64,000 bases of DNA from Peribacillus simplex (GCF_001542915.1 NZ_LNNH01000003.1:1-64000), one strand, 5' to 3'; numbered from the stretch's first letter, positions 1 through 9,012 are shown. Numbers and translations are program-made. The notes: generated by a model not told the origin, from the letters alone.

Positions 1-52
1 GAGGCTCCCCGACCGCCCGCGGAAAGCGAGTGCCTGGAGTGGAAATCAACGT
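1..52. repeat. GC-rich interspersed repeat, partial copy at window edge
   Basis: The first 52 bases contain the block CCGCCCGCGGAAAGCGAG, which recurs near 29.28 kb and, inverted, near 3.6 kb. The copy is cut by the window start. It is much richer in GC than its surroundings and has no open frame of its own. It lies downstream of the glnP terminator. Confidence 0.7.
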
Positions 53-70
53 CTAAATTGTACAGGCCAT

Positions 71-106
71 AAAAATAGACAAACTCGATTTCTATCGAGT
101 CTGTCT
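71..106 (-). terminator. Intrinsic terminator of the glnQHMP operon
   Basis: On the minus strand AGACAGACTCGAT and ATCGAGTTTGTCT pair around a short loop and are followed by a T-rich run. It lies about 40 bases past the glnP stop codon, where the operon should end. Confidence 0.8.
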
Positions 107-147
107 TCAGTATGAAACCACCTATATTCATAAAAAATGTCATATGT

Positions 148-798
148 TTACGTTCGTTTCACTTCAAGTCTTTGCGCCACCAAAGACAGACTATAGTTAA
201 CGACGAAATACATAAGTGCAACCAGGATCAAAATCGGTATTAAATATTTTTGACTTTGTCCGTAGATGATCTGCCCATGATGGGTCAGCTCTGGCAATGA
301 AATGACGACCGCTAATGAGGTGTCTTTCAACAGAGAAATGAATTGACTGACTATAGGAGGAACCATGCGACGCATCGCCTGGGGCAAAATGATATGTATC
401 AATGCCTGTGTATAGCTTAAGCCTGATGATCGAGCCGCCTCCATCTGACCTTTATCAATGGATTTTAATCCGCTTCTGATTACTTCGGAAAGCATGGCCG
501 ACTCAAAAATCGTCAAGGCCACGATGGCTGCAGGAATGATTTCCAGTTTAATGCGTATCTCTGGCAGTGCAAAATAAGTAAAGAAGATGATCAATAATAA
601 CGGTAAATTACGGACCGTTTCGACGATTAGAGCTAATATTTGCGATAAGACCGGCACTTTCGCGTAACGGATTATTCCCACAATACCGCCTATGATGAAG
701 CTTAGAATGATTGATATAAAAGCTACCTTAAGCGTTACCCAAAATCCCTCTAATAAAAATGCTAGATTATCCGGTGAATAGGCACCTGCAAAATCCAT
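148..798 (-). CDS. glnP: Amino-acid (glutamine) ABC transporter permease GlnP
   Basis: A 216-residue inner-membrane permease of the His/Glu/Gln/Arg/opine family. It has about five hydrophobic segments and the EAA coupling loop (EAARSSGLSYTQA, starting near residue 120) that docks on the ATPase. The length equals that of Bacillus GlnP. It is the last gene of a four-gene minus-strand operon in the order glnQ-glnH-glnM-glnP, the order known in Bacillus subtilis, 14 bases after glnM. The ATG is preceded by GAGGGAGG at good spacing. It probably forms a heterodimer with GlnM and imports glutamine or a related polar amino acid. Substrate is inferred from gene order; family assignment is secure. Confidence 0.88.
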   Translation of the reverse strand: MDFAGAYSPDNLAFLLEGFWVTLKVAFISIILSFIIGGIVGIIRYAKVPVLSQILALIVETVRNLPLLLIIFFTYFALPEIRIKLEIIPAAIVALTIFESAMLSEVIRSGLKSIDKGQMEAARSSGLSYTQALIHIILPQAMRRMVPPIVSQFISLLKDTSLAVVISLPELTHHGQIIYGQSQKYLIPILILVALMYFVVNYSLSLVAQRLEVKRT

Positions 799-812
799 AC
801 CTTATACCTCCC

Positions 813-1451
813 TCAATTACTCTTAGCTAGACGTTTTTCTAAATAACCAACGCCCAGACTTAAAGGAATGGTAAGAATCAAATAAAACGCGGCAACAAAA
901 ATGTAGACATCGAACACGACAAAAGTCCGCGAAGAAATCAAATCTCCATGGTACATGAGGTCAAGTCCGGCAACTACGGCTAAAATGGAAGAATTTTTCA
1001 CGAGATTGATAAATTGATTCCCCAGAGGCGGGATGACTATTTTGACAGCCTGCGGCAAAATGACGAGCCTCATTGCTTGTCCATAGGTCAATCCTGATGA
1101 GCGGGCAGCTTCCATTTGTCCTTTTGGCACGGAAAGTATTCCTGCCCGGATGGCCTCGGCTATGAAGGATGAAGTATAAATGGTTAAGGCTAACGTTCCT
1201 GCATATAGACCGCTAAGTTTAAGGCCGAGAAAAAAGAAAAATGTAATGATCAATAACGGTATGTTCCGAATGAACTCGACATAGGCGGTTCCAAGCCAAT
1301 TCAGGGGCTTAATCGGGGCAATCCGCATGATGGCAACAAGTACTCCAAGAATCAAACTCGCAACTAATGCAATCAAACTTGAAAGTATCGTATTTTTAAA
1401 GCCTAATAAATACATATCCAGATTCTCTGTTAAAATGGAGAAATCAAGCAC
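813..1451 (-). CDS. glnM: Amino-acid (glutamine) ABC transporter permease GlnM
   Basis: The second permease of the operon, paralogous to GlnP, with the same fold and an EAA loop (EAARSSGLTYGQAMRLVILP). The open frame begins with a GTG at 1460, but that codon abuts AAAGGAG. A GTG at 1451 lies eight bases after AAAGGAG, so I place the start there (212 residues). It sits between glnH and glnP. Two different permeases with one ATPase and one binding protein is the usual arrangement of Bacillus polar amino-acid importers. Glutamine as the substrate is inferred from the glnQHMP order. Confidence 0.86.
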   Translation of the reverse strand: MLDFSILTENLDMYLLGFKNTILSSLIALVASLILGVLVAIMRIAPIKPLNWLGTAYVEFIRNIPLLIITFFFFLGLKLSGLYAGTLALTIYTSSFIAEAIRAGILSVPKGQMEAARSSGLTYGQAMRLVILPQAVKIVIPPLGNQFINLVKNSSILAVVAGLDLMYHGDLISSRTFVVFDVYIFVAAFYLILTIPLSLGVGYLEKRLAKSN

Positions 1452-1561
1452 GGCATTCACTCCTTTAACTAGTAAGGATGAGCAATTAGCTCATCCCCAC
1501 AGAAAAAAATGTTCAAATGTTGGTCAAGACCTTTACCTTTTACATTATTTTTAAAATTGTA

Positions 1562-2383
1562 TTAGTGTTTAATCCATTTATCATGAATTTCGTCGTACTT
1601 GCCTGAATCTTTAAGCGCTTTAAGTGCTTTATTCAATTCGGCAACAAAATCCGCATTTCCTTTTTTGACAGCAATTCCATAAGGCTCGTCTGTAAATGTA
1701 CCGCCAACAAGCTCATAATTCGGATCTTCATCCGCCATACCATAAAGGATGGAATCATCCGTGGTCAACGCATCACCTTGCCCGGATTTCAGCGCCGCAA
1801 ACGCTTCGGAGTAGTTTTCGAATTCAAGCACTTGAGCGTCAGGTGCTTTTTCACGGATATTTATGGAAGAAGTTGATCCTTTTACTGCCAATACCTTTTT
1901 GCCTTTTAAACTATCGATGCCCTTGATGTCGCTTCCTTTCTTAACTAGCAAAGATTGTCCGGCATCAAAATAGACATCCGTGAAGTCCACTTCTTTTTTA
2001 CGATCTTCCGTAATCGTCATGGTGGCTACAATTGCATCGATATCGCCATTATTCAATAAAGCCATCCGTGTTTTGGAAGTCACCTCTTTAAATTTCACTT
2101 TGTTCTCATCACCAAGAATTTCAGCAGCAAGCGCTTTGGCGATATCAATATCAAAGCCTTCTACATCGCCAGTACTAGGATTTTTCAGCCCGAATAATCT
2201 TGTATCATTTTTGACCCCAAACACAATTTCATCTTTATCCTTCACCTGTGCCAGTACATCTTTGTCCTTGTTCCCGCCTTCTTTGCCTTTGTCAGAATCC
2301 TTGCCGGAACTGCATCCAGCCAATAAAATGACAGCCATTAACGACAGCAAAGATAATTTCATCCATTTCTTTTTCTTCAACAT
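1562..2383 (-). CDS. glnH: Glutamine-binding lipoprotein GlnH
   Basis: An extracellular solute-binding protein (SBP family 3, PF00497) that delivers a polar amino acid to GlnM/GlnP. The N terminus is a lipoprotein signal: a run of lysines, a hydrophobic stretch and the lipobox LAGC, after which the cysteine is lipidated. A linker rich in K, D and G follows, then the family 3 core (FGVKNDTRLFG, GFDIDIAKALA, ATMTITEDRKKEVDFTDVYF). The frame could start from a GTG at 2392, but that codon overlaps the ribosome binding site. The ATG at 2383 has AGGGGTG six bases upstream and gives 273 residues, as in Bacillus subtilis GlnH. Ligand identity is inferred from context. Confidence 0.88.
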   Translation of the reverse strand: MLKKKKWMKLSLLSLMAVILLAGCSSGKDSDKGKEGGNKDKDVLAQVKDKDEIVFGVKNDTRLFGLKNPSTGDVEGFDIDIAKALAAEILGDENKVKFKEVTSKTRMALLNNGDIDAIVATMTITEDRKKEVDFTDVYFDAGQSLLVKKGSDIKGIDSLKGKKVLAVKGSTSSINIREKAPDAQVLEFENYSEAFAALKSGQGDALTTDDSILYGMADEDPNYELVGGTFTDEPYGIAVKKGNADFVAELNKALKALKDSGKYDEIHDKWIKH

Positions 2384-2406
2384 GTAAATCACCCCTGTTT
2401 TCTAAT

Positions 2407-3135
2407 TTAATGATTTAATATACGGCTAAGGAATAAACGAGCCCTCTCTTCACGAGGATTGGCGTAAAACTCAGCCGGTGTTGCCTCTTCCAGAATCTTG
2501 CCTTCGTCCATGAATACGATTCGATCCGCCACTTCACGGGCAAATCCCATTTCGTGGGTGACCACCACCATCGTCATCCCTTCATGGGCAAGGGCTTTCA
2601 TAACATCCAAAACCTCGCCGATCATTTCCGGATCCAAAGCTGAGGTTGGTTCATCAAACAGCATGATTTCAGGCCCCATCGCCAATCCTCTGGCAATGGC
2701 GACCCGTTGCTGCTGTCCGCCTGAAAGCTGGGAAGGAAATGAATTCGCTTTATCTCCTATCCCCACTTTCTCCAAATATTTAAGTGCAATCTTTTTCGCC
2801 TCCGATTCGGATTGTCCCAAAACCTTCCTGGGGGCAAGCATGATATTTTCAAGCACCGTTTTATGTGGATACAAGTGAAAATGCTGGAAAACCATACCGA
2901 TATTCCGGCGCAGTTTGTTTATGTCCGTTTTTCTGTCCGCTACATTTAACCCATTTATGGAAAGTGAACCGCCAGAAATCGTTTCCAGGCGATTGATGCA
3001 GCGCAGCAATGTGCTTTTACCTGAGCCGGACGGACCGATGACCACGACCACTTCCCCTTTATTGATTGTTAGATTAATCTCCTTCAGCACCTGAAAATCA
3101 CCAAAATACTTATTCACATCATCAAAAACAATCAT
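2407..3135 (-). CDS. glnQ: Glutamine ABC transporter ATP-binding protein GlnQ
   Basis: The 242-residue ATPase of the polar amino-acid importer. Visible motifs are Walker [10 protein letters not shown] (near residue 34), signature LSGGQQQR and Walker [14 protein letters not shown] with the following H-loop. It is the first gene of the operon, preceded by AGGGAGG. Length and order match Bacillus GlnQ. The leader is long and AT-rich (see the promoter at 3328-3355). In Bacillus such operons respond to glutamine or nitrogen status; I did not find a convincing TnrA box here. Confidence 0.9.
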   Translation of the reverse strand: MIVFDDVNKYFGDFQVLKEINLTINKGEVVVVIGPSGSGKSTLLRCINRLETISGGSLSINGLNVADRKTDINKLRRNIGMVFQHFHLYPHKTVLENIMLAPRKVLGQSESEAKKIALKYLEKVGIGDKANSFPSQLSGGQQQRVAIARGLAMGPEIMLFDEPTSALDPEMIGEVLDVMKALAHEGMTMVVVTHEMGFAREVADRIVFMDEGKILEEATPAEFYANPREERARLFLSRILNH

Positions 3136-3538
3136 AATAAGCCTCCCTGCGACGAATGTAATATTTATAATAATCAGAATCGTTTATGTATCCGCTAGCA
3201 TCCTCGCTTATATCATTCCTGCAATCATCAGCATTTCCTGCCCCGGAAAAAACCCTTCCCTATTATTTCCCATCACAACTCTAGCAATACTTAAACCTAG
3301 CTAATTTATTGTTATTTTAATCTAGTAATTATAATAATATATTCAATATTCACAATTTTATTATATCTAATATTGCTTAAAATTACCATATAAACTTTAA
3401 TTTGTTAAAAATGATATTATATTTCATGATACTATTGCCATATTCCATAAAACATGCATATGTAACAGCATTTTCAGGGTATTTATTTCCCGTAAGCCTA
3501 TAAGAGCATTAAAGAACATAAAAAAGACAGCCTTGTTG
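3136..3538. other. AT-rich upstream region of glnQ
   Basis: About 400 bases without a gene. It is extremely AT-rich from 3300 to 3430 and carries the putative glnQ promoter. A small hairpin with arms GACAGCC and GGCTGTC (3525-3545) marks its right end and overlaps the left end of the decayed insertion sequence. Confidence 0.5.
3328..3355 (-). promoter_or_regulatory. Putative sigma-A promoter of glnQHMP
   Basis: On the minus strand TTGTGA (3355-3350) is followed after 16 bases by a perfect TATAAT (3333-3328). Transcription would begin near 3320 and give a leader of about 185 bases. The surrounding AT-richness means chance matches are possible. Confidence 0.4.
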
Positions 3539-3566
3539 GCTGTCTTTCAGACTGTAGACAATGTGG

Positions 3567-3692
3567 CCGTTGGTTTCCTCTCCAGGCACTCGCTTTCCGC
3601 GGGCGGTCCGGGAGCCTCCTCGGCTTTCAGCCTCCGTTGTCTCCCGTGACTCGCACTTCCCGCAGGAGTCTCGTACCTTCCGTTCCAACCAA
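3567..3692 (-). repeat. GC-rich interspersed repeat, inverted copy
   Basis: Contains CTCGCTTTCCGCGGGCGG and CTTCCCGCAGGAGTCTCG, the reverse complements of blocks at 29.19-29.31 kb. It lies just inside the left end of the insertion sequence, between the inverted repeat and the transposase start. Confidence 0.7.
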
Positions 3693-3777
3693 CTTTGTTT
3701 TACCTTTTAGTTAGAACACTTTTGCCTAGAGTCATTCTTGTTTTAAAATAAAAATATTAAAACTTGAGGTGATGAGG

Positions 3778-5129
3778 ATGCTTTCTAAACATGATTCTAT
3801 TCAGCGAGATCAACTTGAAATGATTACGTTAGATCAACTGGTGCCACCGAACCATTTGGTGAAATAGAGGGTGCCGTGGACTTCACTTTCATTAATGACT
3901 TGGTGAAAGATATGTATTCAGAGGTAGGACGCTCAAGTATTGATCCCGTTATATTATTGAAACTGACTTTCATTCAATATACCTTCGGCATTCGTTCCAT
4001 GCGTAAAACGATTGTAGAAGTTGAAAACAATATGGCTTACCGTTTGTTTTTAGGCTATGGCTTCCATGATAAAAGCCCCATTTCTCTACGTTCGGGAAAA
4101 ATTATGAGCGACGCTTTAAAGATACAGACCTGTTTGAACAGATTTTCTATCGCATTTTAATGACAGCTGCTAATAAAAGCTAATACATGCTGAACAGGTT
4201 TTCGTGGATTCCACACATGTGAAAGCCAGTGCGAATAAACGGAAATTTGAAAAGAAATTCGTTCGTAAAGAAACACGAGCGTATCAAGGACGCCTTCAAG
4301 AAGAAATCAATCAAAATCGTGAAAACCATGAAAAAAGCCTTTTCCGCCAGATAAATTTGATAAAGAAGAGACCATAGAGATTAAAGAAAGTACAACGGAT
4401 TCTGAGAGTGGCTACTATGTAAAAGATGAACGAACAAAACAGTTTGCCTATTCATCCCACGTGGCCGCAGACCGCAACGGTTTTGTATTGGGAACGATTG
4501 TAACACCTGGAAATACACATGACAGTCAGATCTTAGAGCCACTAGTTTAACAAGTGATTGAGAAAGTTGGAAAACCGGAAGCCGTTGCCGCAGATGCCGC
4601 TTATAAAACACCTGCGATTACAAGCTACCTATTTAACAAAGAAATCATCCCGGCTTTACCCTATACACGTCCTCGCACAAAAGAAGGATTCTTCGGCAAA
4701 CAGGACTATGTATACGATGAACATTTTGATGGTTACCTTTGCCCAATGGGCACGCTATTAACGTACTCAACAACAAATCAAGAGGGCTATCGAGAGTACA
4801 AATCCCCAAAACACATTTGTGCATCATGCTCATTTTTATCACGGTGTACGGAAAGCAAAGACTGTCAAAAAGTGGTGCCACGGCATATCCGGCAAACACA
4901 TGTGGAAGAAGCAGATCATCTGCGTCATCATCAAGTTGTAAAGCCTATATATGCGAAGCGTAAAGAAACGATTGAGCGTGTATACGCAGACGCAAAAGAA
5001 AAGCATGGGATGCGTTGGACTACTTTAAGGGGACTTAAAAAATTGTCGATGCAGGCGATGCTTACTTTCGCTGCCATGAATGTAAAGAAGATGGTCAATT
5101 GGACATGGCAAGTTCCAAAAATGGCCTAA
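3778..5129 (+). pseudogene. Broken IS1182-family transposase
   Basis: Fragments in several frames join into one IS1182-type transposase (N-terminal DUF772 domain, then a DDE domain). It begins with MLSKHDSIQRDQLEM at 3778 after GAGGTGATGAGG. Damage is clear. A small deletion gives a stop at 3865-3867. A one-base shift sits at the run of A and C near 4075. Further frame changes lie near 4180 and near 4335. A TAA at 4548-4550 replaces an expected glutamate codon. The rest reads through to 5129 with the family's cysteine-rich region (CASCSFLSRC) and the C-terminal YADAKEKHGMRWTTLRG block. No functional product is expected. Confidence 0.85.
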
Positions 5130-5189
5130 CATAGTGGGCTCGTAGAGCCCCAATCTTTTAACTATAGGAGGAAATTCCAAGGCAATTTC

Positions 5190-5227
5190 AAAAGGGGCTC
5201 GGAATTTTTTAATTCCGAACCCCTTTT
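5190..5227 (+). terminator. Terminator hairpin at end of the IS1182-like transposase
   Basis: AAAAGGGGCTCGGAATT pairs with AATTCCGAACCCCTTTT with one unpaired base, about 60 bases after the transposase stop. It is strong and nearly symmetrical, so it could work in both directions. Confidence 0.7.
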
Positions 5228-5240
5228 GTCTACAAACTGA

Positions 5241-5263
5241 AAGACAGCCTTGGCTGTCTTTTT
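5241..5263 (-). terminator. Small bidirectional terminator
   Basis: AAGACAGCC TTGGCTGTCTT forms a hairpin with T-runs on either side. It ends the minus-strand gene that stops at 5263 and overlaps the right end of the insertion sequence. Confidence 0.6.
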
Positions 5264-5673
5264 CATTTCTTGATGGCATCTTCGAAAGGAGCTGAAAAAA
5301 GGCCTCTTGGAGCCAGCATATCCGTTTCCGATTCACGACTTCCCCCTGCTACCGTATATGGACCTGCAGGAAAAAAATCAAACAGAGCACTTTCCTTATG
5401 CAGGATCAGGAAATACTCGTATAAATCATCCATCAATTCTTGATATTCTTCCGGCTTTATGCATTCACCGTATTCATCAAATTCAAAGTTTTCATTAATT
5501 GCATCTTGAAGTTCATCATGGTTGGAAGAAGCGATATAAAGATCCACATCTCCACATTCCATACATAAAAGAAGTTTATCCTTTTGAGCCTCTTCAAAGG
5601 ATTTTCTGACGATTCCCATTAAAATAGCTTCAATCTTTGCCGGATTAGATAGTTTAATTTTTGTTTGAAGCAA
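5263..5673 (-). CDS. Hypothetical protein, acidic, 136 residues
   Basis: I do not recognise this family. The start is TTG with GGGGAGGGG seven bases upstream. The protein is soluble, has no signal peptide or membrane segment, and is acidic in its middle third (residues about 45-90, many D and E). A short motif CMECGDVDLY near residue 37 has two cysteines, which could be a weak metal knuckle but has no partner pair. It stands alone next to the insertion sequence and has its own terminator. The good ribosome binding site and intact frame support a real gene. Confidence 0.65.
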   Translation of the reverse strand: MLQTKIKLSNPAKIEAILMGIVRKSFEEAQKDKLLLCMECGDVDLYIASSNHDELQDAINENFEFDEYGECIKPEEYQELMDDLYEYFLILHKESALFDFFPAGPYTVAGGSRESETDMLAPRGLFSAPFEDAIKK

Positions 5674-5863
5674 AGAAACCCCTCCCCATTTAAATACAAA
5701 GCATTTGAAAAGTATATACCAGCCCGGAACATTTAAAAAGCAATATCTCTGAGGTACAACAATTCTATGACAATCTCACATTCCATCCACTTCTCGTGAA
5801 GAAAATATCGCTTCATGATAAGCGGGAAACGCAGCTCTCCTAATCTGATAAAATGCGAAGCTA

Positions 5864-6766
5864 TTATAATACAAAGAAAAAGATGATCGGAAGCGTGATC
5901 AAGCTTAATGACGTACTTATGAACGTAGCGCTCGATACGAATTCAGGCTCAGTATTGAATTGGAGTGCATACATTGTCGTATTGGCCGCCGTCGGCATCG
6001 CAGCCACGATGATCATGATATGCCTGACCATATCATCAACCGGCAGTGCAAGTGAAATCAGGAAAGCGATTACTGGTGAAACGGCAAGTTTAAGAAGAAG
6101 CGAAACAGATAGCTTCCGGTATGCCATTTTTTTCAATGATATGTTGGCAAGCTGCATTCCAAGTGTAACCATGATGGTCGGGATGGCCGCATCGGCAACT
6201 AGGTTTACCGCTTCCATAACCGAATTGCTTAATGGGATATTCGCCACTTGAAAAGCGGCACCTGCCATTGCCCCATATACGATCGGCATCTTGCACACCG
6301 CTTTAAGCGCGGTTTGGACTCCATTTCCCTCAGGGCTTCCCTTCGCCGCGAAATAAATCCCGATCGTGCACATGACTAATTGCTGACCCACCATAAGGAT
6401 GATGGCATAATCGAGCCCTATTGCCCCGAATAAAAGGAAAATCACTGGAGTTCCGTAATTCCCATTATTCATGAAGGCAGACGCCAAAATCATGCCGCTC
6501 GTTTCAGTTACCGTATAATTCCGAAAAAAAGCAATGATATAGACCACCAATATGAGCGAAAGGCAAAGTACAATCGTGAATAAGAACAGATAAATATAAT
6601 CAATCGTAAATTTTGCAGTATAAAATGTTCGAAATATCAGGAATGGTGACATTAAATATAATGCCATCGTGGAAATCGATTTTGTATCGAGATTAAACTT
6701 TTTCTGACCTATGAACCCTAAAACAAAAATTCCAAAAATCGGTAACAAAACGCCTAAAAACCCCAT
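5864..6766 (-). CDS. AEC (auxin efflux carrier) family transporter
   Basis: A roughly 300-residue integral membrane protein of the AEC/BART superfamily (PF03547). It has about ten hydrophobic segments in two five-helix halves, with the family's asparagine/glycine-rich segment MNNGNYGTPVIFLLFG near the middle and NTTMYALQFN near the end. Bacterial members export or import small organic acids such as malate or malonate, but the substrate cannot be told from sequence. The open frame begins at 6784, but AAGGTGA lies six bases before the ATG at 6766, so I place the start there. It is transcribed alone, divergent from guaD. Confidence 0.82.
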   Translation of the reverse strand: MGFLGVLLPIFGIFVLGFIGQKKFNLDTKSISTMALYLMSPFLIFRTFYTAKFTIDYIYLFLFTIVLCLSLILVVYIIAFFRNYTVTETSGMILASAFMNNGNYGTPVIFLLFGAIGLDYAIILMVGQQLVMCTIGIYFAAKGSPEGNGVQTALKAVCKMPIVYGAMAGAAFQVANIPLSNSVMEAVNLVADAAIPTIMVTLGMQLANISLKKMAYRKLSVSLLLKLAVSPVIAFLISLALPVDDMVRHIMIIVAAMPTAANTTMYALQFNTEPEFVSSATFISTSLSLITLPIIFFFVL

Positions 6767-6860
6767 ACATTTCACCTTCATCATTTTATTAATTTTAATC
6801 TAACCATATCAGTTTTATATTTTTTTGTAAAAATTCATTCAACGGATCTAAATTCAATGT

Positions 6861-6888
6861 CACATATCTTAACATATGTGGGTTTTTT
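6861..6888 (+). terminator. Terminator-like hairpin in the guaD leader
   Basis: CACATAT and ATATGTG pair and are followed by a run of six T on the plus strand, about 120 bases upstream of the guaD start. No plus-strand gene ends here, so it could be an attenuator in the guaD leader or a stop for upstream read-through. Confidence 0.4.
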
Positions 6889-6927
6889 AATTGTTTTTAG
6901 AAAATAAATTCCATTTATATCTAAATA

Positions 6928-6967
6928 TGGTATATTACTTATTATATTCACGTAATAAAATATACCA
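6928..6967. promoter_or_regulatory. Palindrome upstream of guaD
   Basis: TGGTATATT and AATATACCA form a perfect 9-base inverted repeat, extended inward by ATTAC and GTAAT. It lies 41 bases before the guaD start codon. It may be an operator or an RNA stem; the regulator is unknown. Confidence 0.35.
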
Positions 6968-7008
6968 TCAAAACTTATTAGTTTATTACTGATTAAGGGG
7001 TGTTTTAA

Positions 7009-7476
7009 ATGGATGTAAAATTCATGGAGATGGCTGTGCGACTTGCGCATGAAAATGTATTGGCTAAGAATGGCGGACCTTTTGGCGCCATTATCGTAAA
7101 AAATGGGATCGTTATCGGAAGAGGCTGCAATAATGTGACAACAGCAAACGATCCAACCGCTCACGCCGAAGTGCAGGCAATCCGTGATGCATGCAGAAAC
7201 CTCAATTCCTTCCAGCTGACCGATTGTGACATATACACAAGCTGTGAACCTTGTCCGATGTGCATCGGTGCCATTTATTGGGCACGGCCAAGAGCGATCT
7301 ATTTTGCTAGTACCAAGGAAGATGCTGCACATATCGGTTTTGATGACCACTTCATTTACCAAGAACTCTCCATTCCAATCGAAAACCGTGCCATTAAGAT
7401 GGAACGATTGTCTTATAACGGCCATGATTTGCCATTCCGGGCTTGGGACATCAACAGTGAAAGAGTGAACTATTAA
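7009..7476 (+). CDS. guaD: Guanine deaminase GuaD
   Basis: A 155-residue cytidine-deaminase-fold enzyme that hydrolyses guanine to xanthine and ammonia in purine salvage and nitrogen scavenging. The zinc site is plain: HAE near residue 53 supplies one ligand and the proton-shuttling glutamate, and PCPMC near residue 83 supplies two cysteines. The length matches Bacillus GuaD (156 residues), a domain-swapped dimer, and the C-terminal tail is of the same kind. AAGGGGTG lies before the ATG. It is monocistronic, with a leader containing a hairpin and a palindrome. A tRNA adenosine deaminase (TadA) is less likely given the length and C terminus. Confidence 0.87.
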   Translation: MDVKFMEMAVRLAHENVLAKNGGPFGAIIVKNGIVIGRGCNNVTTANDPTAHAEVQAIRDACRNLNSFQLTDCDIYTSCEPCPMCIGAIYWARPRAIYFASTKEDAAHIGFDDHFIYQELSIPIENRAIKMERLSYNGHDLPFRAWDINSERVNY

Positions 7477-7479
7477 TCG

Positions 7480-7860
7480 GCAAGATAGGGGATTGAAAAA
7501 TCCTTCAGCGATCTCGCTATAGGTCCAACTCCTGCAGACTGCATCATTAAAAACGGGAAAATCGTAAATGGGTTCTTCGCGCGGCATCGGGTGATATGAA
7601 GGATATCCACAATCAGTCGAGCCGGGCAAATGGTCCATTCCTCTTTCTTTTATGGTCACTTGCACAATCCTGATTGGTCCGCCCTTCTGACCTTTAACGG
7701 GATTAGGACTTGTTTTCCATTTCCCGGTTCAGTCATTTCCCCGTTGAAGCCACAATGCCACTTGGATAAGCTGGAATGCCCCCCCCTGATTGAGAGGGGG
7801 GCGAATAAAAAAGGTTGCACCATTACACGAACCCTGTAAAGGATATTGGGTTGCATCTAT
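7480..7860 (-). pseudogene. Possible gene remnant between guaD and pgl
   Basis: The 430-base gap has no intact gene. On the minus strand two frames read like protein: one from about 7760 to 7656 (NGEMTEPGNGKQVLIPLK) and, shifted, one from about 7680 to 7480 (GSTDCGYPSYHPMPREEP and onward). I do not recognise the family. There is no start codon with a ribosome binding site. A hairpin with a C-run and a G-run lies at 7779-7803. The reading as a decayed gene is tentative. Confidence 0.25.
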
Positions 7861-7904
7861 GGTAAAATAAAAAGTAAAACTATAAAACTCTTGGAGGGAT
7901 CTAG

Positions 7905-8960
7905 ATGGTGAAACATGATCAAAAGATTATCGGGTATATCGGCACGTACACAAAGGGCGACAGCAAAGGCATTTACCGCTTTACATTAGATACAGCAGAA
8001 GGGAAACTCAGCACACCTGTTCTTGCAGCCGAACTAACCGATCCGACTTATGTTACGATCAGCGAGGACAAAAAGAATTTATACGCCATCTTAAAAGAAG
8101 CGGGAAGCGGCGGGGTCTCTGCCTATTCCATAAATGAAGAATCAGGAGAATTGACGTACCTTGGCAAACAGCTGACACCTAATGGTTCTTCCTGTCATAT
8201 TAGTGTCGACAGCAAAAAAGAGGTTTTGATCACTTCCAATTATGGAGACGGCCTGATTGAAAGCTATCAGCTCCAGACCGATGCGACTCCAAAACCTGTA
8301 TCTTCCACCATTCGTCATGAAGGCCGCGGACCGAATGAAGAGCGCCAGGAAAAGGCACATACTCACTTCGCTGGTTTCACGCCGGATGAACGTTTCGTTG
8401 CGGTAGTCGATCTTGGTATCGATAAAGTGATAACGTATGAAATACATAATGGTATTCCGGAAGAAGTAAGCAGCCTATCAGTCTCTCCCGGCAGCGGACC
8501 TAGGCACTTGACGTTCCATCCTAATGGAAAGTTCGCGTATGTGATGGCAGAGCTTGTACCCGAAGTCATCGTTTTAAGCTTCGATGATCAAACCGGGCGT
8601 TTTTCTGAAATACAAACGGTTCGGAGCACGCCAGACGATTTCAAGGAAAATAACCAAGGAAGCGCAATTCATATTTCTGATGACGGACGGTTCGTATATG
8701 CCGCAAACCGCGGACATGATAGCATAGCCGTTTATGAAATCGCTCAAGAAACCGGTCAGCTATCCTTTGTCGAACTCGTTTCTACGGAAGGGCATTGGCC
8801 TCGTGATTTTTCATTGGACCCTAGCGGAAGATTTTTGATTGCCTCCAATGAACAATCTGGAAACCTGACCCTATTTTCCAGGAATGAAAATACCGGAACA
8901 TTAACACTGTTGCAAAAAGATATCGAAGTTCCCTTTCCGGTTTGCGTAAAATTCCTTTAA
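7905..8960 (+). CDS. pgl: 6-phosphogluconolactonase, YkgB/Pgl beta-propeller type
   Basis: A 351-residue seven-bladed beta-propeller of the lactonase family (PF10282), like Bacillus subtilis YkgB. It hydrolyses 6-phosphogluconolactone to 6-phosphogluconate in the oxidative pentose phosphate pathway. Family landmarks are YIGTYTKGDSKGIY at the start, GRGPNEERQEKAHTHFA near residue 145, and repeated blade motifs such as PRHLTFHPNGKFAYV and GRFVYAANRGHDSI. No signal peptide, so cytoplasmic. GGAGGG lies eight bases before the ATG. It stands alone and ends in a strong terminator. Confidence 0.87.
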   Translation: MVKHDQKIIGYIGTYTKGDSKGIYRFTLDTAEGKLSTPVLAAELTDPTYVTISEDKKNLYAILKEAGSGGVSAYSINEESGELTYLGKQLTPNGSSCHISVDSKKEVLITSNYGDGLIESYQLQTDATPKPVSSTIRHEGRGPNEERQEKAHTHFAGFTPDERFVAVVDLGIDKVITYEIHNGIPEEVSSLSVSPGSGPRHLTFHPNGKFAYVMAELVPEVIVLSFDDQTGRFSEIQTVRSTPDDFKENNQGSAIHISDDGRFVYAANRGHDSIAVYEIAQETGQLSFVELVSTEGHWPRDFSLDPSGRFLIASNEQSGNLTLFSRNENTGTLTLLQKDIEVPFPVCVKFL

Positions 8961-8972
8961 TTCTATCAACTA

Positions 8973-9012
8973 AAAAAGGAAGGAAGCTGCTGTGCCAGCT
9001 TCCTTCCTTTTT
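8973..9012. terminator. Bidirectional terminator
   Basis: AAAAGGAAGGAAGCTG pairs perfectly with CAGCTTCCTTCCTTTT around a six-base loop. It serves both the plus-strand pgl and the converging endonuclease gene. Confidence 0.9.

Larger units (their letters stand above)
3539..5248 (+). mobile_element. Decayed IS1182-family insertion sequence
   Basis: A broken IS1182-type transposase gene lies between two near-perfect inverted repeats. The left one (3539-3561) and the right one (5226-5248) match at 21 of 23 positions when one is inverted; both contain TTGTCTACA and CTGAAAGACAGC. A strong hairpin with arms AAAAGGGG and CCCCTTTT closes the transposase unit. Both outer ends sit on small GACAGCC/GGCTGTC hairpins that look like transcription terminators. 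The element also encloses a copy of the GC-rich interspersed repeat. With several frameshifts and a nonsense codon it cannot make its own transposase. Confidence 0.7.

Noticed and set aside
3403-3419. TnrA-box-like sequence upstream of glnQ
   Set aside because: Three mismatches to the consensus, including the conserved end, in very AT-rich sequence.
6835-7665. Long minus-strand open frame opposite guaD (276 codons)
   Set aside because: Most of it is the mirror of guaD, which has clear motifs and a ribosome binding site. Only the first 60 codons, beyond guaD, read like protein, and I list that part as a possible remnant.
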